DNA of 64,000 nt from Conus ventricosus (GCA_018398815.1 CM031595.1:50917489-50981488), one strand, 5' to 3'; shown: positions 24,401 to 38,926, numbered from the stretch's first letter. The notes: a model not told the origin generated them from the sequence alone. Translations and numbers: made by a program.

Positions 24401-27400
24401 TCTTGAAGCCATTCCATTTCAGATTATAGCATTGATGGCCATCATCAATACTGAAGGGCAGATCTCTTCACTGATTCATTTGCATATGATACCATTGCAG
24501 AGGAGAATGAACTCAGCGGGCCGTTTATCACAGAAGAAAAAGTGATGCTAGCCGTCCATGCCCATGCCATGTGTCAGCTGACAGTGGCCAAAGTGCGGAA
24601 AGTCTACAACCGAGTGGACAGCAAATCCATTGCAAAGCAGGTCAGACTTTTGCCTGGAGCTCTTTACTTAGGATGTGAACAAAGTGAAAATACAATTGAT
24701 GTGTTTATGACCAATGTTTTGATACATGTTTGAGTACAGTAGATTGCTTTTTTCCCCCCCTGTCAGGCAAAACCTTAACACTCCATTTTTACCTATCCAG
24801 ATGGTAGCATGTCCATTTTTGGTGTATGTGTTTTTGATCGGATTGGAAATGAATATCTTCAATATGGAGGAAGAAAATGAAACCATCAATCTGAGTCCAT
24901 CTTGCAAGTATGCAGTTGTTTGATTTTTCAAGGTATATGCTAGGGAGGTGGGAGGGTTAAAAAGGATTTGAGTTTTAGAAAAGAGTGTAACCATAGTAAG
25001 CTGACTGTAAAATGCATATATATTTAATTTGGAGACACAGTCTTTTCCAGAAATGGAGCATACATGCATTACTTCAACAGTTATTGTCCATTGAGTGACG
25101 ATTTATTGATACTGAACCATGCATTTGCCGACCATCAGCTGGCGATGTCGGCCCACGAGAACGCCACTCCCATCAGAATTTGCACAACGCTGCGGGTCAC
25201 CTGGCCGGTCCTGCTCGCAGTCTGGGTGCTGTCCTCATGGGCTACCTGGGTGAGTGTGCTGACGAGGCTTGTCAAGTTGGTTGAGGTAGTACCTTTCACA
25301 ACTGATGCTTTGTTTGGCTGGTTAGTTGTTTTTGTTGTTTTAAATGTCTGGTTATGTCTGGTTATTATAAATATGTATACATGTTATAATAAATCATGTA
25401 TACATGTTTATGACATGCATGCACATCTCACTAAGACTGTATGTACAAGAAAGAGACGGTGAGCGAGATGAGGAATGTGGTGGGAGGAGAAAGAGAGAAG
25501 CATGGCCAAGAAAATTTTGTCTCTGAGGAGTGGAGTGAAAAAAATGAAACAGTCTGTCCTGTCTGTAGCTTGTTTATATTTGTAATTTATTTATAGGGGA
25601 TTGGGTAGGTGTGGGGTCAGGACAATGAATGTAAAGGTGATCTTGTTTCTGGAGTTTTATTTTCTTGATGATTCATTTTGGGGAAAGGTAAGGAAAGGCA
25701 AGAAATTGACTGTCATCAAAGACCTGTTTTCTCAGCATTACAAATCTTTGTTTCTGTCCTGTTCTTCCGTGACCCACAGGTGTGCGGACTTTTTGCCCAA
25801 AGCCAGTGGCTCGCATGCTGGAAAATGTGGGTGGAACATCCTGCCTGTTGGGCCTCATTGCCATGGCAACTGATGTTGAAGGCTTGTACGCTGCTGTCAA
25901 GGCTCTTGTGAGTGTTGTGCGAAGCAACCCTGCCTCCAAATGGGACATGGACGAATCAGGGGGTATCAGGTATGTCTGTTGTCTTATTTGTATGCGTTTT
26001 CAGCATTGTTTGGAAGGTTTGTTTTATTGTCTTGTAGCTTGAATGTTAACTTTTTAAGAAAAAAGGAGACTCAAATGTATGTATGCTAGCATGTGCGTGC
26101 ACTCACACACAAGCACAACTCACAAGCACACTCAATGTGCGCACACACACGACGAGTGCACACACACTCACACGCTCGCCCATGCACACACAAAATCTCA
26201 TAAGAATGAACTTGCTGTTTGTCTTTGTTGTTGCATCTGTTAATAAACATATGATTATACAGATACATACTTGGATCTGTTTACTCACATTCAGACTTAC
26301 TTATGTACTTAGACACTTATCACCTCACAACAGGTCTTTCATCGCATACATAACTGTAAGCAAATATTTGTTTGATGGTCATCAAGGCATGTCTGTGTTG
26401 TACAGCTGCTGGCCCTGCTGTACAAAAGAAAACATCACTACTCAACAGTCACATCCTGCACTTGACCTTCTCTCTGGTTGGCTCTCTGGACTCGGGCCGT
26501 GAGAGTGCCATCATCCCCAACAAGGTGGCCTTCGAGGACCTCCTCTGTGATCTGGAGGTGAGCATTCTGTACTTATGTGCTAAACCATTTCAGGGATTGA
26601 ACTCTACTTTGGTTGCATCGTTCATGCTTGTTTCAGAATGATCCAGGGTTTAGAGTCAAGTCATTGATCAACTTGTTTACATTACACTGAAGAGAACATA
26701 TACTTATAGCCTGAAACTTTGCTTTAGTCTGTCTTCACTTTTCCCAGAAGGTTCTATTCAAATGTTTAAATGTTTTTCGCACATTTTTTTTCTCTCTGCC
26801 ATTTTCTGATTTGTTTCTGGTAGTTTTGATGGTCTGTTTCCAGGGATATTCTTTGGCTTTTTATCAAACTTTCGTCATGTGGGATAGAAGTCTGTTTTAA
26901 TGTGCTGTCTGGGGTTGAATTGTCGAATAGCTGGTGCACTGTAAGTGACGGTATTTTGTGGGGGTTTTTGGGTTAAAGGTGTGTTAGCTTGTGTGTAGGT
27001 TTCCCTTGTAGATTCTGTTTTCAGGATGATGAGCTGTTAACTTTTCTTCTAGGTCATAGGATGATGAGCTGCTAGTTTTCTTCTAGTTCATCAGGATGAT
27101 GAGCTGTTAGGCTTTCTTCTGGTACTTCAGGATGATGAGCTGTAGCCTTTCTTCAAGGTCTTCAGGATGATGGGCTGTTAGGCTTTCTTCCAGTTCATCA
27201 GGATTATGGGCTGTTAGTCTTCTAGTTCATCAGGATGATGAGCTGTAGCCTTTCTTCAAGGTCTTCAGGATGATGGGTGTTAGGCTTTCTTCCAGTTCAT
27301 CAGGATGATGAGCTGTTGTCTTTCTTCTAGTTCATCAGGATTATGGGCTGTTAGTCTTCTAGTTCATCAGGATGATGAGCTGTTAGCCTTTCTTCTAGTG

Positions 27401-30400
27401 CTTTAGGATGATGAGCTGTAGTCTTTCTTCAAGGTCTTCAGGATGATGGGCTGTTAGTCTTTCTTCTAGTTCATCAGGATGATGAGCTGTAAGCCTTCTA
27501 GGTCATCAGGATGATGAGCTGCTAGTTTTTCTTCTAGTTCATCAGGATGATGAGCTGTTAGCCTTTCTTCTTGTGCTTCAGGATGATGAGCTGTAGTCTT
27601 TCTTCAAGGTCTTCAGGATGATGGGCTGTTAGGCTTTCTTCCAGTTCATCAGGATGATGAGCTGTTAGTCTTTCTTCTAGTTCATCAGGATGATGAACTG
27701 TTAGTCTTCTAGTTCATCAGGATGATGAGCTGTTAACCTTTCTTCTAGTGCTTCAGGATGATGAGCTGTAGTCTTTCTTCAAGGTATCAGGATGATGGGC
27801 TGTTAGTCTTTCTTCTAGTTCATCAGGATGATGAGCTGGTAACTTTTACCAGCCGTGTTTGCCATGGGTGGCGGACAGAAGTTCTTTCCCTTGCATCCGC
27901 ATCAGCCAAGGCTGGTGGACGGGCAGACAGTATATTCTGCCGTGTCCACCACAATTGGTGGACAGGAGCATGAAAAATTTCTACACTTTCCTTAACCCTC
28001 TGCCCCTTGGATCGCCCACTGTGGCCCGAAACGCGATGCTTTTCGTATCCTTGTAACGCCCGCTGTGGCCCGAAAATACTCCGATACCGTTTGGCTGCCC
28101 TAGCGACGAATTTTTCCCACAATGCTTTGCGGCGTTATACAGTGACGTAGTTCCGGTTTCCAACTTCCTTCCAGTCCAAACAGTGCGTTTTTTCATGGAG
28201 GACTTCGGTCGCAATGATTTTTTGAAGTTGAGAGCAAGTTTGTGATCGAGATTTTCGCTTCGGCAAGATGGACGATGAAACTGTGGAGATGTTGGCGAAC
28301 ATTTTTGGTGGCAGTGACAGTGATGAGGAGCTATTTACTGGCTTTAGATTAGAAGAAATAGTGAAAGGAGAGGAATCCGATGTCGATTTTGGTGGCTGAT
28401 GGAGGCGATCTCGGCGAAAATCTTAACATTGACTATGCCGATTACGATGGCGTTTCATGCAGTTTGGTCAGTAGTGTTGAACTTAGCATAATTTTTTTAC
28501 ACCATTTTATCAACAAAGATATAAGCTTTGATGCATGTGGAATTTTACTTCAAAATGTTAACTTAATTTTGGAGCAAATAAAACATATTTATGACCAAGG
28601 TTTGTATTTTTTCTGATTTTTTATTTAACATCAGTACATCCAATTTACGGAGTTACTTACCTTCCCTTAAGATTTTGATACTAGTAAGCACTCAGACGGT
28701 CCAAGGGGCAAAGGGTTTAAAATGGTCTAAGGGAACTAAGCTCTGTATTTAGTCTTGGGGATGTCCATGTTCTAGCGAGTTGTAGACCTTACTTTAAGTG
28801 CTCTGTCGTGAACTTGGCTGACCCCAGCAGCTTTGAAACAAAGGAATTGGCACTTGGCTTTCCCGCTAAGCGTGGCTGGAATTTCTTGTGCCAGAAATAT
28901 GTCGGTCAGGTGAAGGGGTGGTACCCGATTTCTCGCTCAGTGAAGCGCTTGAAATTATATTACAAAGTACGGGGGCCGGACTCGTGATCCTGGGGTTGCG
29001 GGTTCGAATTTCGGTATAGGGGGATTTTTCCCTCGGAGTTAACATTGGTTCTGACTCCATTCCCCACAGTCCTTCGAATGAGACTATAAACCGAGGTTCC
29101 GTGTGTGAACGCACGCACAACATCTTGCACACACGTAAAATCCCATCACCAACTTTCGGAAGAGAAGGCCAGTTTGGCCGTTGGTATGGATGACACGTGA
29201 CACATAGCATGCACCTTCCCCGAAGATGGAGTATGGCTGCCTTAATGGCGGGATAGAAAAGGGTCATACACACAAAACTCCACTGCCTGGCTATACAGGA
29301 AGTGTCCGCAGGAGTATCAGCCTGCGTACGCAGAAAGAAAAAAAAAAAAATTACAAAGTTGATCTGACAATGAGGCCAGCGATAGAGATATCGATAATTA
29401 CGATAGAGAAGAGGAAAGTGAATTATTTGAAGATGCAGCCGAAAATAATGATTCAGCATCAACTGCAGCAGACACCGCCGCATCACATGTGGTCGCCAAT
29501 GAGGCCAATTCAAATGATTCAAACACAAATGCATTAGATCAAAGCACAGCCAATGCGAACAGTCGCAATGTCGCTTACCTGTTTGCTTCTGATTCTGACA
29601 GCGTGTTGTAAAAGAACAGATTAGAATGTAAACAAAGAATTTTTTTTCCTTGTCAGCCATGTTATTCAACGGACAGTTATGTCAACACATTAAAAAAAAG
29701 TGATTCAAAATTACTTAGTTCAATTAGTTGAGTGTTTGTCCTTTCCTATGACACCTAACACAACACTGTCAGTTGTTGCCTAGCTATCATAAAAATAAAT
29801 TAAAAAGTGGCGAACTATGCGCGTCGGCAGGAACTGAGTGCCGTGCACGAGCATGCGGGAGCAGGGAATCGTGCCGTGCATACCGCCTGCAGCTGGATAG
29901 TATTAATCTTTCATCTAGTTCCCAACTGGCTGGGCTTGTAGATCATATTTATTCTGCTGTCTGCTTTTTCATCTGTCTAGTGTGGATGCCCTTACCAGCT
30001 ACGTACGCTTCAATGTGTATTATGTGTCCATTATTATATTAAATAGTAGCAGAAAAAATGTTGGTTGACAGGGGAATAATACGAAGATAAGTACATCAGA
30101 TTGAAACATTATTCCTTTTGTAACTAAACAAGAGCAACGAACATCAAATGTCATCGTGTATTTGATGGAATGTTTGCAGACTAAATTGAAAGGAAATTGA
30201 GCGGATTGTTTTGTGTGGGTCTTTGTTTTTGACATATTCATGTTAAAAGAAGTGACTGTGTTCGAAGAAGAGGATTGGGTAACAAAAGAAACAGGACTAC
30301 AGGACTAGGATTGTGAAGCTTTTGTGTTCAGTTTGTATGGAAATTCTATTGAGGCGCAGTAGGCTAGTTGCAAGGTGGAACAAGGCATGAAGTGTTGAAC

Positions 30401-33400
30401 AGAGGCTAAGAACAGCTTCAGAAGTATCCATCACAGAACTGTTGATGGCTGTTAGAAAGGAGTCACTGAAAGAGATTGTTGTCTGGAGACTGCGCTACAT
30501 GAGTTCGGCTCACATCTGAAAACAGATTCCTGAAGCTGCATGTAGATTTCGTAATGGTGGTGGTGACGTTTTGGTAAACAAAGAAGGTTTTATGATTTGC
30601 AGGTGTGGCACAAAGCACCCAGTGATCTCCAGCGTTCGCTGTATGAACATTTCTACGAGCTTCTCACCGACTCCAGGTAAGACTGGTCCTGTTGAGTGTA
30701 TAAGTATGATGTTCTTGTTGGTGAAGAAAAAAGTTGCTAGAAGGTGATTATGTCAGTTTTGATTTTAAAGTGATTTGGTTTATTTTACATAGAGCACATT
30801 CGTAGTAATTATAAGAAGTGTGTGTTAATGTGTGCATGTGTACATGTTTCAATGAAAAGAACATAAAAGTTATGAAAGTTCATATGCAAGAATCTTTGAA
30901 AAACGGGACTAAAGGTAGGCTCAAAGAACTTTGGATGATGCTCTGATCTGGATCTTTTTATATGCATGGGGGTTTTCTTAATGAGAAAATAGGCTAAACG
31001 TCTCAGTTGTCTTGCTCAGTTTGAATTTAGCTCCTTGCTACGTCATTGGAGATTCAGTTTTAGTGCATAAAATGAGAGGATTCAGAAAAGGGTTCAGATG
31101 GGGCAATTGGAGGGGGGAGGGGAGGGGGGGAGTATGTAAATGAAAAAAAAATTATTGGTACAAATGTAAAATACGCATGCAATAGTCAGGCATTTAAATT
31201 CGTACCGCCTAAGGCGGATTTTCCGCCCATTTTTTTCATCTGTGCGCCTCCCCAAAAAATGTGCCGCCCAAAAAAAAAAAAGAAAAGAAAAGAACAATCC
31301 TGAAATAAACTTTCGTTCGATGCTATTCCCATTTGGACAATTTGTTATTCTCAAAAGAGTCAACCGGTCACTTCCGCGTCAATCAACATCCGGTCTTTCG
31401 CGCCTGTCGAACGTCGGACATCGTTAAGTTGCCGAAGTTTGTCAAGCGCGTCGCGATTTCACGCCAAAAAAAAGGGATGAGAAACGATTGGAGGTGGGAC
31501 TGGCTAGACCAGGAAGTGGACGATGTTCGAGTTGGCGATGTGTTTCGCAAATTAGACGAAAAAGGCGCTGCATTTTGTGTTCCATGTGGAAAGATTGACC
31601 GACTGAATCAATGTTGTGATGAAGGCTGCCTCATTTTCTTCTTCTTCCTAAATACTGGTTCACTCAAAAACGAGTAGGTCACCAGCGCGAATGTTAAAAA
31701 GTAAAATAAAATAACACAAAATAATGCGAGTGAATGAGTCAGTATGCACATATAAAAGTATATTATTATATGATCTTTTGAAGTATTATTTTCATTACTG
31801 AAAACATGAAAATGTGGCTTATTTGCCCTTCTTAACAGCGCTGAAATAGGGGTTTATTTACAGTTTTAGGCCTTTTATTTCATAAAAAAGCTTCAGCTTC
31901 AGGAGGCTCTGCCCCTGACCCCCGCCGGGGCGTTGCCCCTGGGCCCCACTGGGGGCCTACGGTGGCCCCCAGACCCCACCGATTTTTCAGCCTTTTTTAC
32001 TGCTGGTCACTTTCATGCCTGAATAGTAAATGAGAGGATTAATAGCTACCCAGCTCTCTGATGCAGTGAGTCCAAGCTGAACTGTGAGCTGATGCGTGAC
32101 ATGGCCCTGGTGATGAAGCTGTTGAATATCCTACGGGACGCGCAGTGACAGTAGCCACACTCACCCATTGCCAGTGTCACCTGCGAACTGCTCACCGGTG
32201 CTCCTGATCCCCATGGCTTATTGAGGTACTGCACCTTCCGTCCTTTGCTACTTCATCTTTGGTGTTTAGCTTGATAAGTATATAGAGTATTGCTTCCAGA
32301 CAAGTTGGTTAACCCATTCCATGTCTAAAGAATGTCAGGTCTTGACACTGTCAGGTCTGTTTAAATCAGGGAAGCTGATTAAAAGAATTGAAAAGGAAAA
32401 TAGTCATTGTATTAACTTGATTTTTGGCGTCATATACTGTACCATGTCAGACAATAGCATTCACGGCAGTTAGTCAGCTCTGCCAGGTCGAAGTTTTTGT
32501 GTGGCTAATGCAGTAATAAGACAGTCACGTGATGCCCACCCGCTTCCGCCGTAGGAAGAAGCCAGTGTCAACCTCCGTACCTCATTCTCTCTCGGCCTGC
32601 CGTCCAAGCAAGATATGTCTTGTGCTCTGTCTCGCCTTCTCTTTGCCGTTGTAAACAACATTACGTTCTATGTTCAGTGTGCAAAAGATCGCCTCATTTG
32701 GCATCTATGGGCTCGAAAACAACACACTCATGCTGACTATGGCCACACAAGCGCATGGCTCAGTATCTTTTTACACGCGCGTTCGTGTTCCAGTCTTTCA
32801 AGCTGATGGGTAGGGAGAGTGACACTAGTTCAACCTCTACACTACCCATCCAACTCGGGCTCCCACTCAGGCCCTGGCCCAATCCCACACCTCCAAACTA
32901 CTACACCTTTGTTCCTCTCTGGGGTTCGTCACCAACCCCTCCAAATGCGAGCTCTCGCCCAGTCAGCGATTCACCTCTCTGGGCATGAGCTTCGACACCA
33001 CCTCCATGGTAGTCTCCCCGACCCCGGAGAGTTCCGCTCGCCTAGTGGACCTCATCTCCCACCTTCGACTCCTCCCCTTACTTCGGCAAGGACACTTTCG
33101 TCCCTTCTGGGGATGATGGAGTCCCTGTCTCCTTTCATTCCCCTAGGCAGAGTTCCCAAGCGACAGCTTCAGAGGGAGTTCCGCCGTCGTTGGTCCCAGA
33201 CCAACGACAGCTGGAACCAGACCATTCCCCTAGGGCCTTGGTTCGTTTGGGCCACGGAGGAGTGGCTCAGCCCATCCACCCTGGACCCCAAAGTTCCCAT
33301 CTCCCTCCCTTCCCAGGCTCTGGAACTTTACACAGACGCCTCCAACTCGGGCTGGGGGGCCCATTTGGAGAGCAGTCACGCCTCGGGGTTTGGGATCCTC

Positions 33401-36400
33401 TGACTGCTCGTCTTCACATCAACATCTTGGAACTGGAGGCGGTCAGGCTCGCCCTCCTCCACTTCCAGTCCATAGTCTCCCACCGATTCGTTCTCCTTTC
33501 ACGGACAACACTTCGGTAGCTTGTTACATCAACAAAGGGGGGGGGGGGGCACACTCCATCGGCCTCTCCCTCCGTACAGAGGCCCTCCTCCACTGGTGTC
33601 ACACGCAGGGGGTCACCCTTCGCGCGAGACACATAGCAGGGACACACAATATCCTGGCAGACACTCTCAGCCTCTCCAAGTCTGTCCTCCACACGGAATG
33701 GACCCTCAGCAGGCATACCCTAACAACCGTGTGGGAACATTGGTTCAGACCCATGATCGACCTGTTTGCCACACGGTTCAACTATCGTCTGCCAGTGTAT
33801 GTGTCTCCGGTCCCGGACCCCGGGCTTCCTCCATCGACGCCCTATCCCTTCCCTGGTCCGGCCTCATAGCTTACGCCTTCCCTCCCTTCCCGATCCTCCA
33901 CAAGGTGATCAGGAAGGCGAGACTCGTGAGACCCAGGCTCATTCTCATAGCCCCGTGGTGGCCCACTCAGTCCTGGTTACCGGACCTCAAGTCCCTCACT
34001 CACGCACCCCCTCTTCGGTTGAACACCAGGTGGGACATGCTCAGGCAACCCCGTTCGGGTCGCCTCACGCCAATCCCCAGATGCTTCGCCTCCACGCCTG
34101 GCTTCTGTGCCAGCCCGGTTGCGAGCAGCTAAATCCACCTCTCGAACGGACAGGTCCCAGTCCGTCCTCACTATCCTCTCTATCGCTGGGGCCTCTCAGG
34201 AACTCCGAGACCTAGCCATGTCCTCTCGCAGAGCTAGCACAGAGTCCCTTTACATTTACAGATGGAGGAAATGGGGTCTCATGGTGCGAAGACAATTCTG
34301 TCTCTCACAATCGCCCGTCCAATATCCAGATAGGAAATTTCCTGTCCCACCTTAACCTCTCTGCTAGCTCCATCCGGGGCTACAGGTCGGCCATCTGCAC
34401 GACCATCCGCCAAATGGGCGGACCTTCCTTGAGAATGACTTCCTTCTCAGAGAGATCTCCAGAGGGGCTGCTCTTCGTGAGGCCCAATCCCCTAGACGTG
34501 TTCCCCTTTGGGACCTCTTCACTTACTTGACGTCCTCAGGAAACCCCCAATTGAGCCTGTCTCCTCCATTCCCTTCGACCTTCTGTCTATGAAGACTACC
34601 TTCCTCCTCGCCCTCGCTTCCGCCAGAAGGCGAGGCGAGATCCATGCCCTTAGTGGGGACCCCAGAGACATTGCCTTCCACAGAGACGGCTCCGTCTCTC
34701 TTAAGTTCCTTCCCGATTTCCTAGCTAAGAACCAGGAACCCGGTAGTGCCTCTCCTTACCTCGTCATCCGCCCGCTGGCGGATACACTAGGGGGAGACAC
34801 CTCTTCGGACATAGCCCTTTGCCCCTCTCGAGGTCTAACACACTGCTGGGAACGCTCGCGCCCCAGGCGCGTTTCGCAAAGACGTCTCCTTATTTCCATC
34901 AACCCCAGTAACACGGAAGACATCTCAGCTGGCACTGTCTCTAGGTGGCTCTCCAAGACGGTCAGAACGGCCTATTCCCAGGCATCCAAGGACCTCCCCG
35001 TCTTGTCCCCCCGGGCTCATGAGCTCAGAGCGCTCGCCGCTTCGGCAGCATTCCAGCACTCTGTTCCCATGCGCCACCTCCAGGAGGCAGCCTTCTGGCG
35101 TTCGGAAAATCCCTTCATAAAATTTTATTTAAGGGACATCCGCATGACCAGGGCTGATGGTTCTAATGGGATATCCTTTGTGGCGGCTAATGCATCCATA
35201 TCGGTTAACCCCAGGAACCACTAGGGCACTCGCCCTCCTCCTTTTCCTATGAATTCTGCTATTGTCTGACATGGTACAGTATATGACGCCAAAATGGGGA
35301 GTTTGTATTATACTCCCTGTTTGGCTAGTATACTTACCATGTCAGACTCTAATGCCCGCCCTGCCTTCCCCACTAGCGCCAAGGTTCTGGGGTTACCTTG
35401 CGCGCAGGCCTCGATGAATGAGGTACGGGAGGTTGACACTGGCTTCTTCCTACGGCGGAAGCGGGTGGGCATCACGTGACTGTCTTATTACTGCATTAGC
35501 CAACCCAAAAACTTCGGCCTGGCAGAGCTGACTAACTGCCGTGAATGCTATTGTCTGACATGGTAAGTATACTAGCCAAACAGGGAGTATAATACAAACT
35601 CCCCATACTGGTGACTCAGATTTATTTCCCTTGTTAAGTGATTTGGTCTGGGATGTGTGGATGTAATTTGAATACGATCTGGCAGTGAAAGGATACCTCT
35701 TTGAAACATGATGTGCCTCGTCTTTTTACACACAACATTGTTTTATGATTACTTGAAGGGACTGGGTACTTCATTTCAACTGTGAATTTGTGAAAACCTA
35801 TTCTGCCAAAATCTGAAGAATAAAAAAACTGAAAAAACTTCACACTTACAACAGAATTAATTGTTTTGCCAACATATTGAAATTCTGTATCATATTATGT
35901 ATCTTTGGATTTCGGATGCTTTTACAAATTCAAACATTATTTTACTTTTCACATAACACTGTTTGAATGTATACAGTGAGCTCAGTTTTTGTCCATAGAC
36001 TTAAAAGTTATAAGTAAAAGCTTTCATTTTTAGCTGTCTCAAATTTGAATGCAGTAACTTGCATAGTTTTGGAGTAATACCAGGTTGAGTATTTCAGTTG
36101 CCCAGGCATGGCTCAGGTGTAGTTTGTGTCGAATTTCAACAGCACCTGAACTATGCTCATACACAGGGTTGAATGAGTTAAAGATTTTGTCATGTGTTAG
36201 AAAAAAAAAACACCTTTGAAAGGGAGGGAGTCCATTTCAAAGGTGGTGTGGCAAGCTGTGCTGTATTCAGTGCTGACATTAATTAGTTCAGACAATAAAT
36301 TCCTGGTTTTTATATTTTTTCTTTCCTGACTTAATGATACCAGTTTATGAAGTTTCTAATTTTCAGTGTGTTTTTTTTCCCTATTGCATGCATGTTTGAT

Positions 36401-38888
36401 TTTTTTTTTTTTTAAAGGACGAAAAAGTGAGTGTTTATTTGCTGTATTGCAGACTTGGTCATTTCCTGGTCTCAACCTTACCTCCAGTGACTTTTGCCGA
36501 ACGGTCATTAGATCTGCAGAAGGACACAGCGGCTACAGAACAGAACTCCTCTGAAAATGGGGGCTCCAACTCTGAACTCAGACAGTTCAGCATGCAGCAA
36601 AGTTTCTCAGGTAACAATTCTATGGCAGAGTCATTGCAGCCTCATTTTGAATTGTATAATAAAGTATGGGTATAAACATCAGGGGTGCTCTGGGATTAAG
36701 CATTCTGATAAATGCGTTCATCAGTATAGGTGAAAACAAATACATAAGCAAGAACTGATAGTAAGTGTTGAAGTCAGTCCATTTGATGCTTACAAGATGA
36801 TGTTATACGAATAGACAGTCGTGTCATCGTCAGTATTACCAAAATATGGTTATTGTAATGACAGAATTAAAGTCCATACAGCAGATTTTTAAGACTGCAT
36901 TTATGCTGCTGTTTTCTGACTGTTTTGTATGTCAGATAAATAACATATCTTGCTTTCAGCACATTGAATGAACAGGGTAAATCTGCAGTGATGTGCATTG
37001 TGACAGGTGACACCACCACAGTGACACGGTTGCACAATGTTCGAGTGCGCAACATCCTGCTGGAGGTGGTTCTGAAGCTGGTGCTGCCTCCTGGCTCTCA
37101 GTCGCTCAACCAGACGTAAGCTCGAAAATTGTATTTATATGACCCTAATGACTCCACAACCACATATGTTTTGTATGTTCTCAGGACAAATACTACAGGT
37201 AGCAGGTGCAGTTAAAACTTTGGATGTGACACTAACACACTTGTAATTTACTGATTTTTTGGTTGAAGGTAAATTGAGTCACCTGTAACCTAAATGTTCG
37301 TAGGCATTTTAATGAAATTATCTTGTCTCATATTTGGTATTTCTTGAAAAGAGCTGGGTAACACTGTAACAAACACATCAACAAAGACGTCCATCCATGC
37401 TTTTTAAAGAATTTTGGTATCAGAATAATTTTTAGAGAGGTTTGAAGTGTTCATTATCATGTTCATCCATTAAACGTCTGTTGTTCTATCGTTCCTGTCA
37501 TAATTCATCTACAGTTAATTCTGCAACTTCTTCGCCTACTGGTTCTCCTTTGTGGTGTCCTAATGATGACTTCTTTTGAAAAAAAGGAAATCAAAGTCTA
37601 GCTGAAATCAATAAGTTTTGCAGATTTGACCAGTCAGTTGACAATTAGCCATTGCAAATGGTTCATTTTGAAAACAAACTGTACAAAAGAGTGAACCAAA
37701 TTGGAGTAGAGCTTTGGTGCGAGAATACTCGGACGTGGTCTGCAATGGAAGTATGTTTCTTTTACACCAATCAGCCAGCAATATCAAAATAATGTGTCAA
37801 CACTTGATATATCTCTCTCTCTCCTACCCCCTCTCACCCCCCTTCTTCTGTCTCTCTCACTGTCTCTCTCCACCAGGTTGTTGGTGTTGGGAGAACAAGA
37901 TAAGTACCAGAATGATCAAAGGAAAGAAACAGCAGTATTGAGATTGATATTTGAATGAAAAGCATGATATGTGTGTAATCATAGAAATCTTGTATACTGT
38001 GGTCATTGTTGCAGGATGTGTGAAGAACTTCAGCGAGTGCTTGGATTCGATTGGTTGCTGCTGTTCCTGCAAGGTCACATCCACCCAACCACTGTTCAAC
38101 TTGCCCTTCAAGTCCTTGTGGTCATGCTGCGTAACCAGGAGAATGCACGTCGTTTCCGAGAGGGTACTCACCGGGGTGGCTGGCTGGCTGACACAGAGAA
38201 TGTGCTGAAAAACCAAATGGCTGTCATGTTAGGTATGTGTTGATTGTTCTGTTATTTGAAAGTTTGTTTAGCTTCTTACCATTTTCAGTGGAGAGAAAGA
38301 GAAATGTTTTTGCCTGCTTGGGCTATGTCAAAACCAAGAAAAAAATCTTTTTAAAATATGATGATTTTGCCAGCACATTGAAATTACAAGAAAAGTTTTC
38401 ACAGAGTTTTCTTAGTCATGGAGGATAAGAAAGAGAGAAAGTTTCAAAAATAATTCCAAGCATGTTTTGTTATGAGACTTGTGTTGAAATAAATTATACC
38501 AGTGGACATTATAAGCTGGAGGTACGAAACATTTCTTCTGAAAATTAGGATACCTCACTGGATCGAAACTCAGGACTGCCTGAAGTAACTGCCATTTATC
38601 TAGATTTCTGTGTTCCAAGGTTTCAACGTGGGCGCAGGGGCCAAAGAGAGCACCCATGAGGTGAACTTGGAAGTGTGCGGTGTACCTGGCTTCCAAGTGT
38701 TGCAGTGGCTGCTGCCTCGTCACACACACATACCTGCAGTCTTCTTCCTCCTGATGAAACTGCTGCTGGGCCAGCATGGCCGAGACCTGCCAGATGATGT
38801 GCAGGTACGTTACATTCTTTTTAGTTGACCCTTGATGGTGATGGTGACCTTTTTGGCTTAGAGAATTCTTTTCATTCCAAATCAGTAT

Positions 38889-38926
<38 letters not shown>

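Larger units (their letters stand above)
32422..35606 (+). mobile_element. DIRS-type retrotransposon copy B, complete ends, 5' coding deleted
   Basis: The left terminal repeat (from 32422, TTTTGGCGTCATATACTGTA) is the reverse complement of sequence at 35258-35294 and of 35410-35560. The right terminus 35553-35606 is the exact reverse complement of 35294-35347. Left end, internal complementary region, right end is the defining DIRS layout. Between them lie the RT C-terminus, RNase H and a tyrosine recombinase. Gag and the RT palm are missing, so it is a deletion derivative. It lies in a WDFY3 intron. Confidence 0.88.

Noticed and set aside
27023..27843. Regular repeats resembling a CRISPR array
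   Set aside because: Units are directly adjacent, with no unique spacers, and the array sits in a spliced animal gene. It is a minisatellite.
28990..29015. Possible tRNA gene from the GGTTCGAATTTC box
   Set aside because: There is no cloverleaf or A box. It is the promoter-like part of a SINE with flanking duplication and A tail.
37877..37911. Micro-exon between the 36960-37115 and 38015-38232 exons
   Set aside because: The two exons join in phase without it (TMCEEL), and the segment has no homologous residues.
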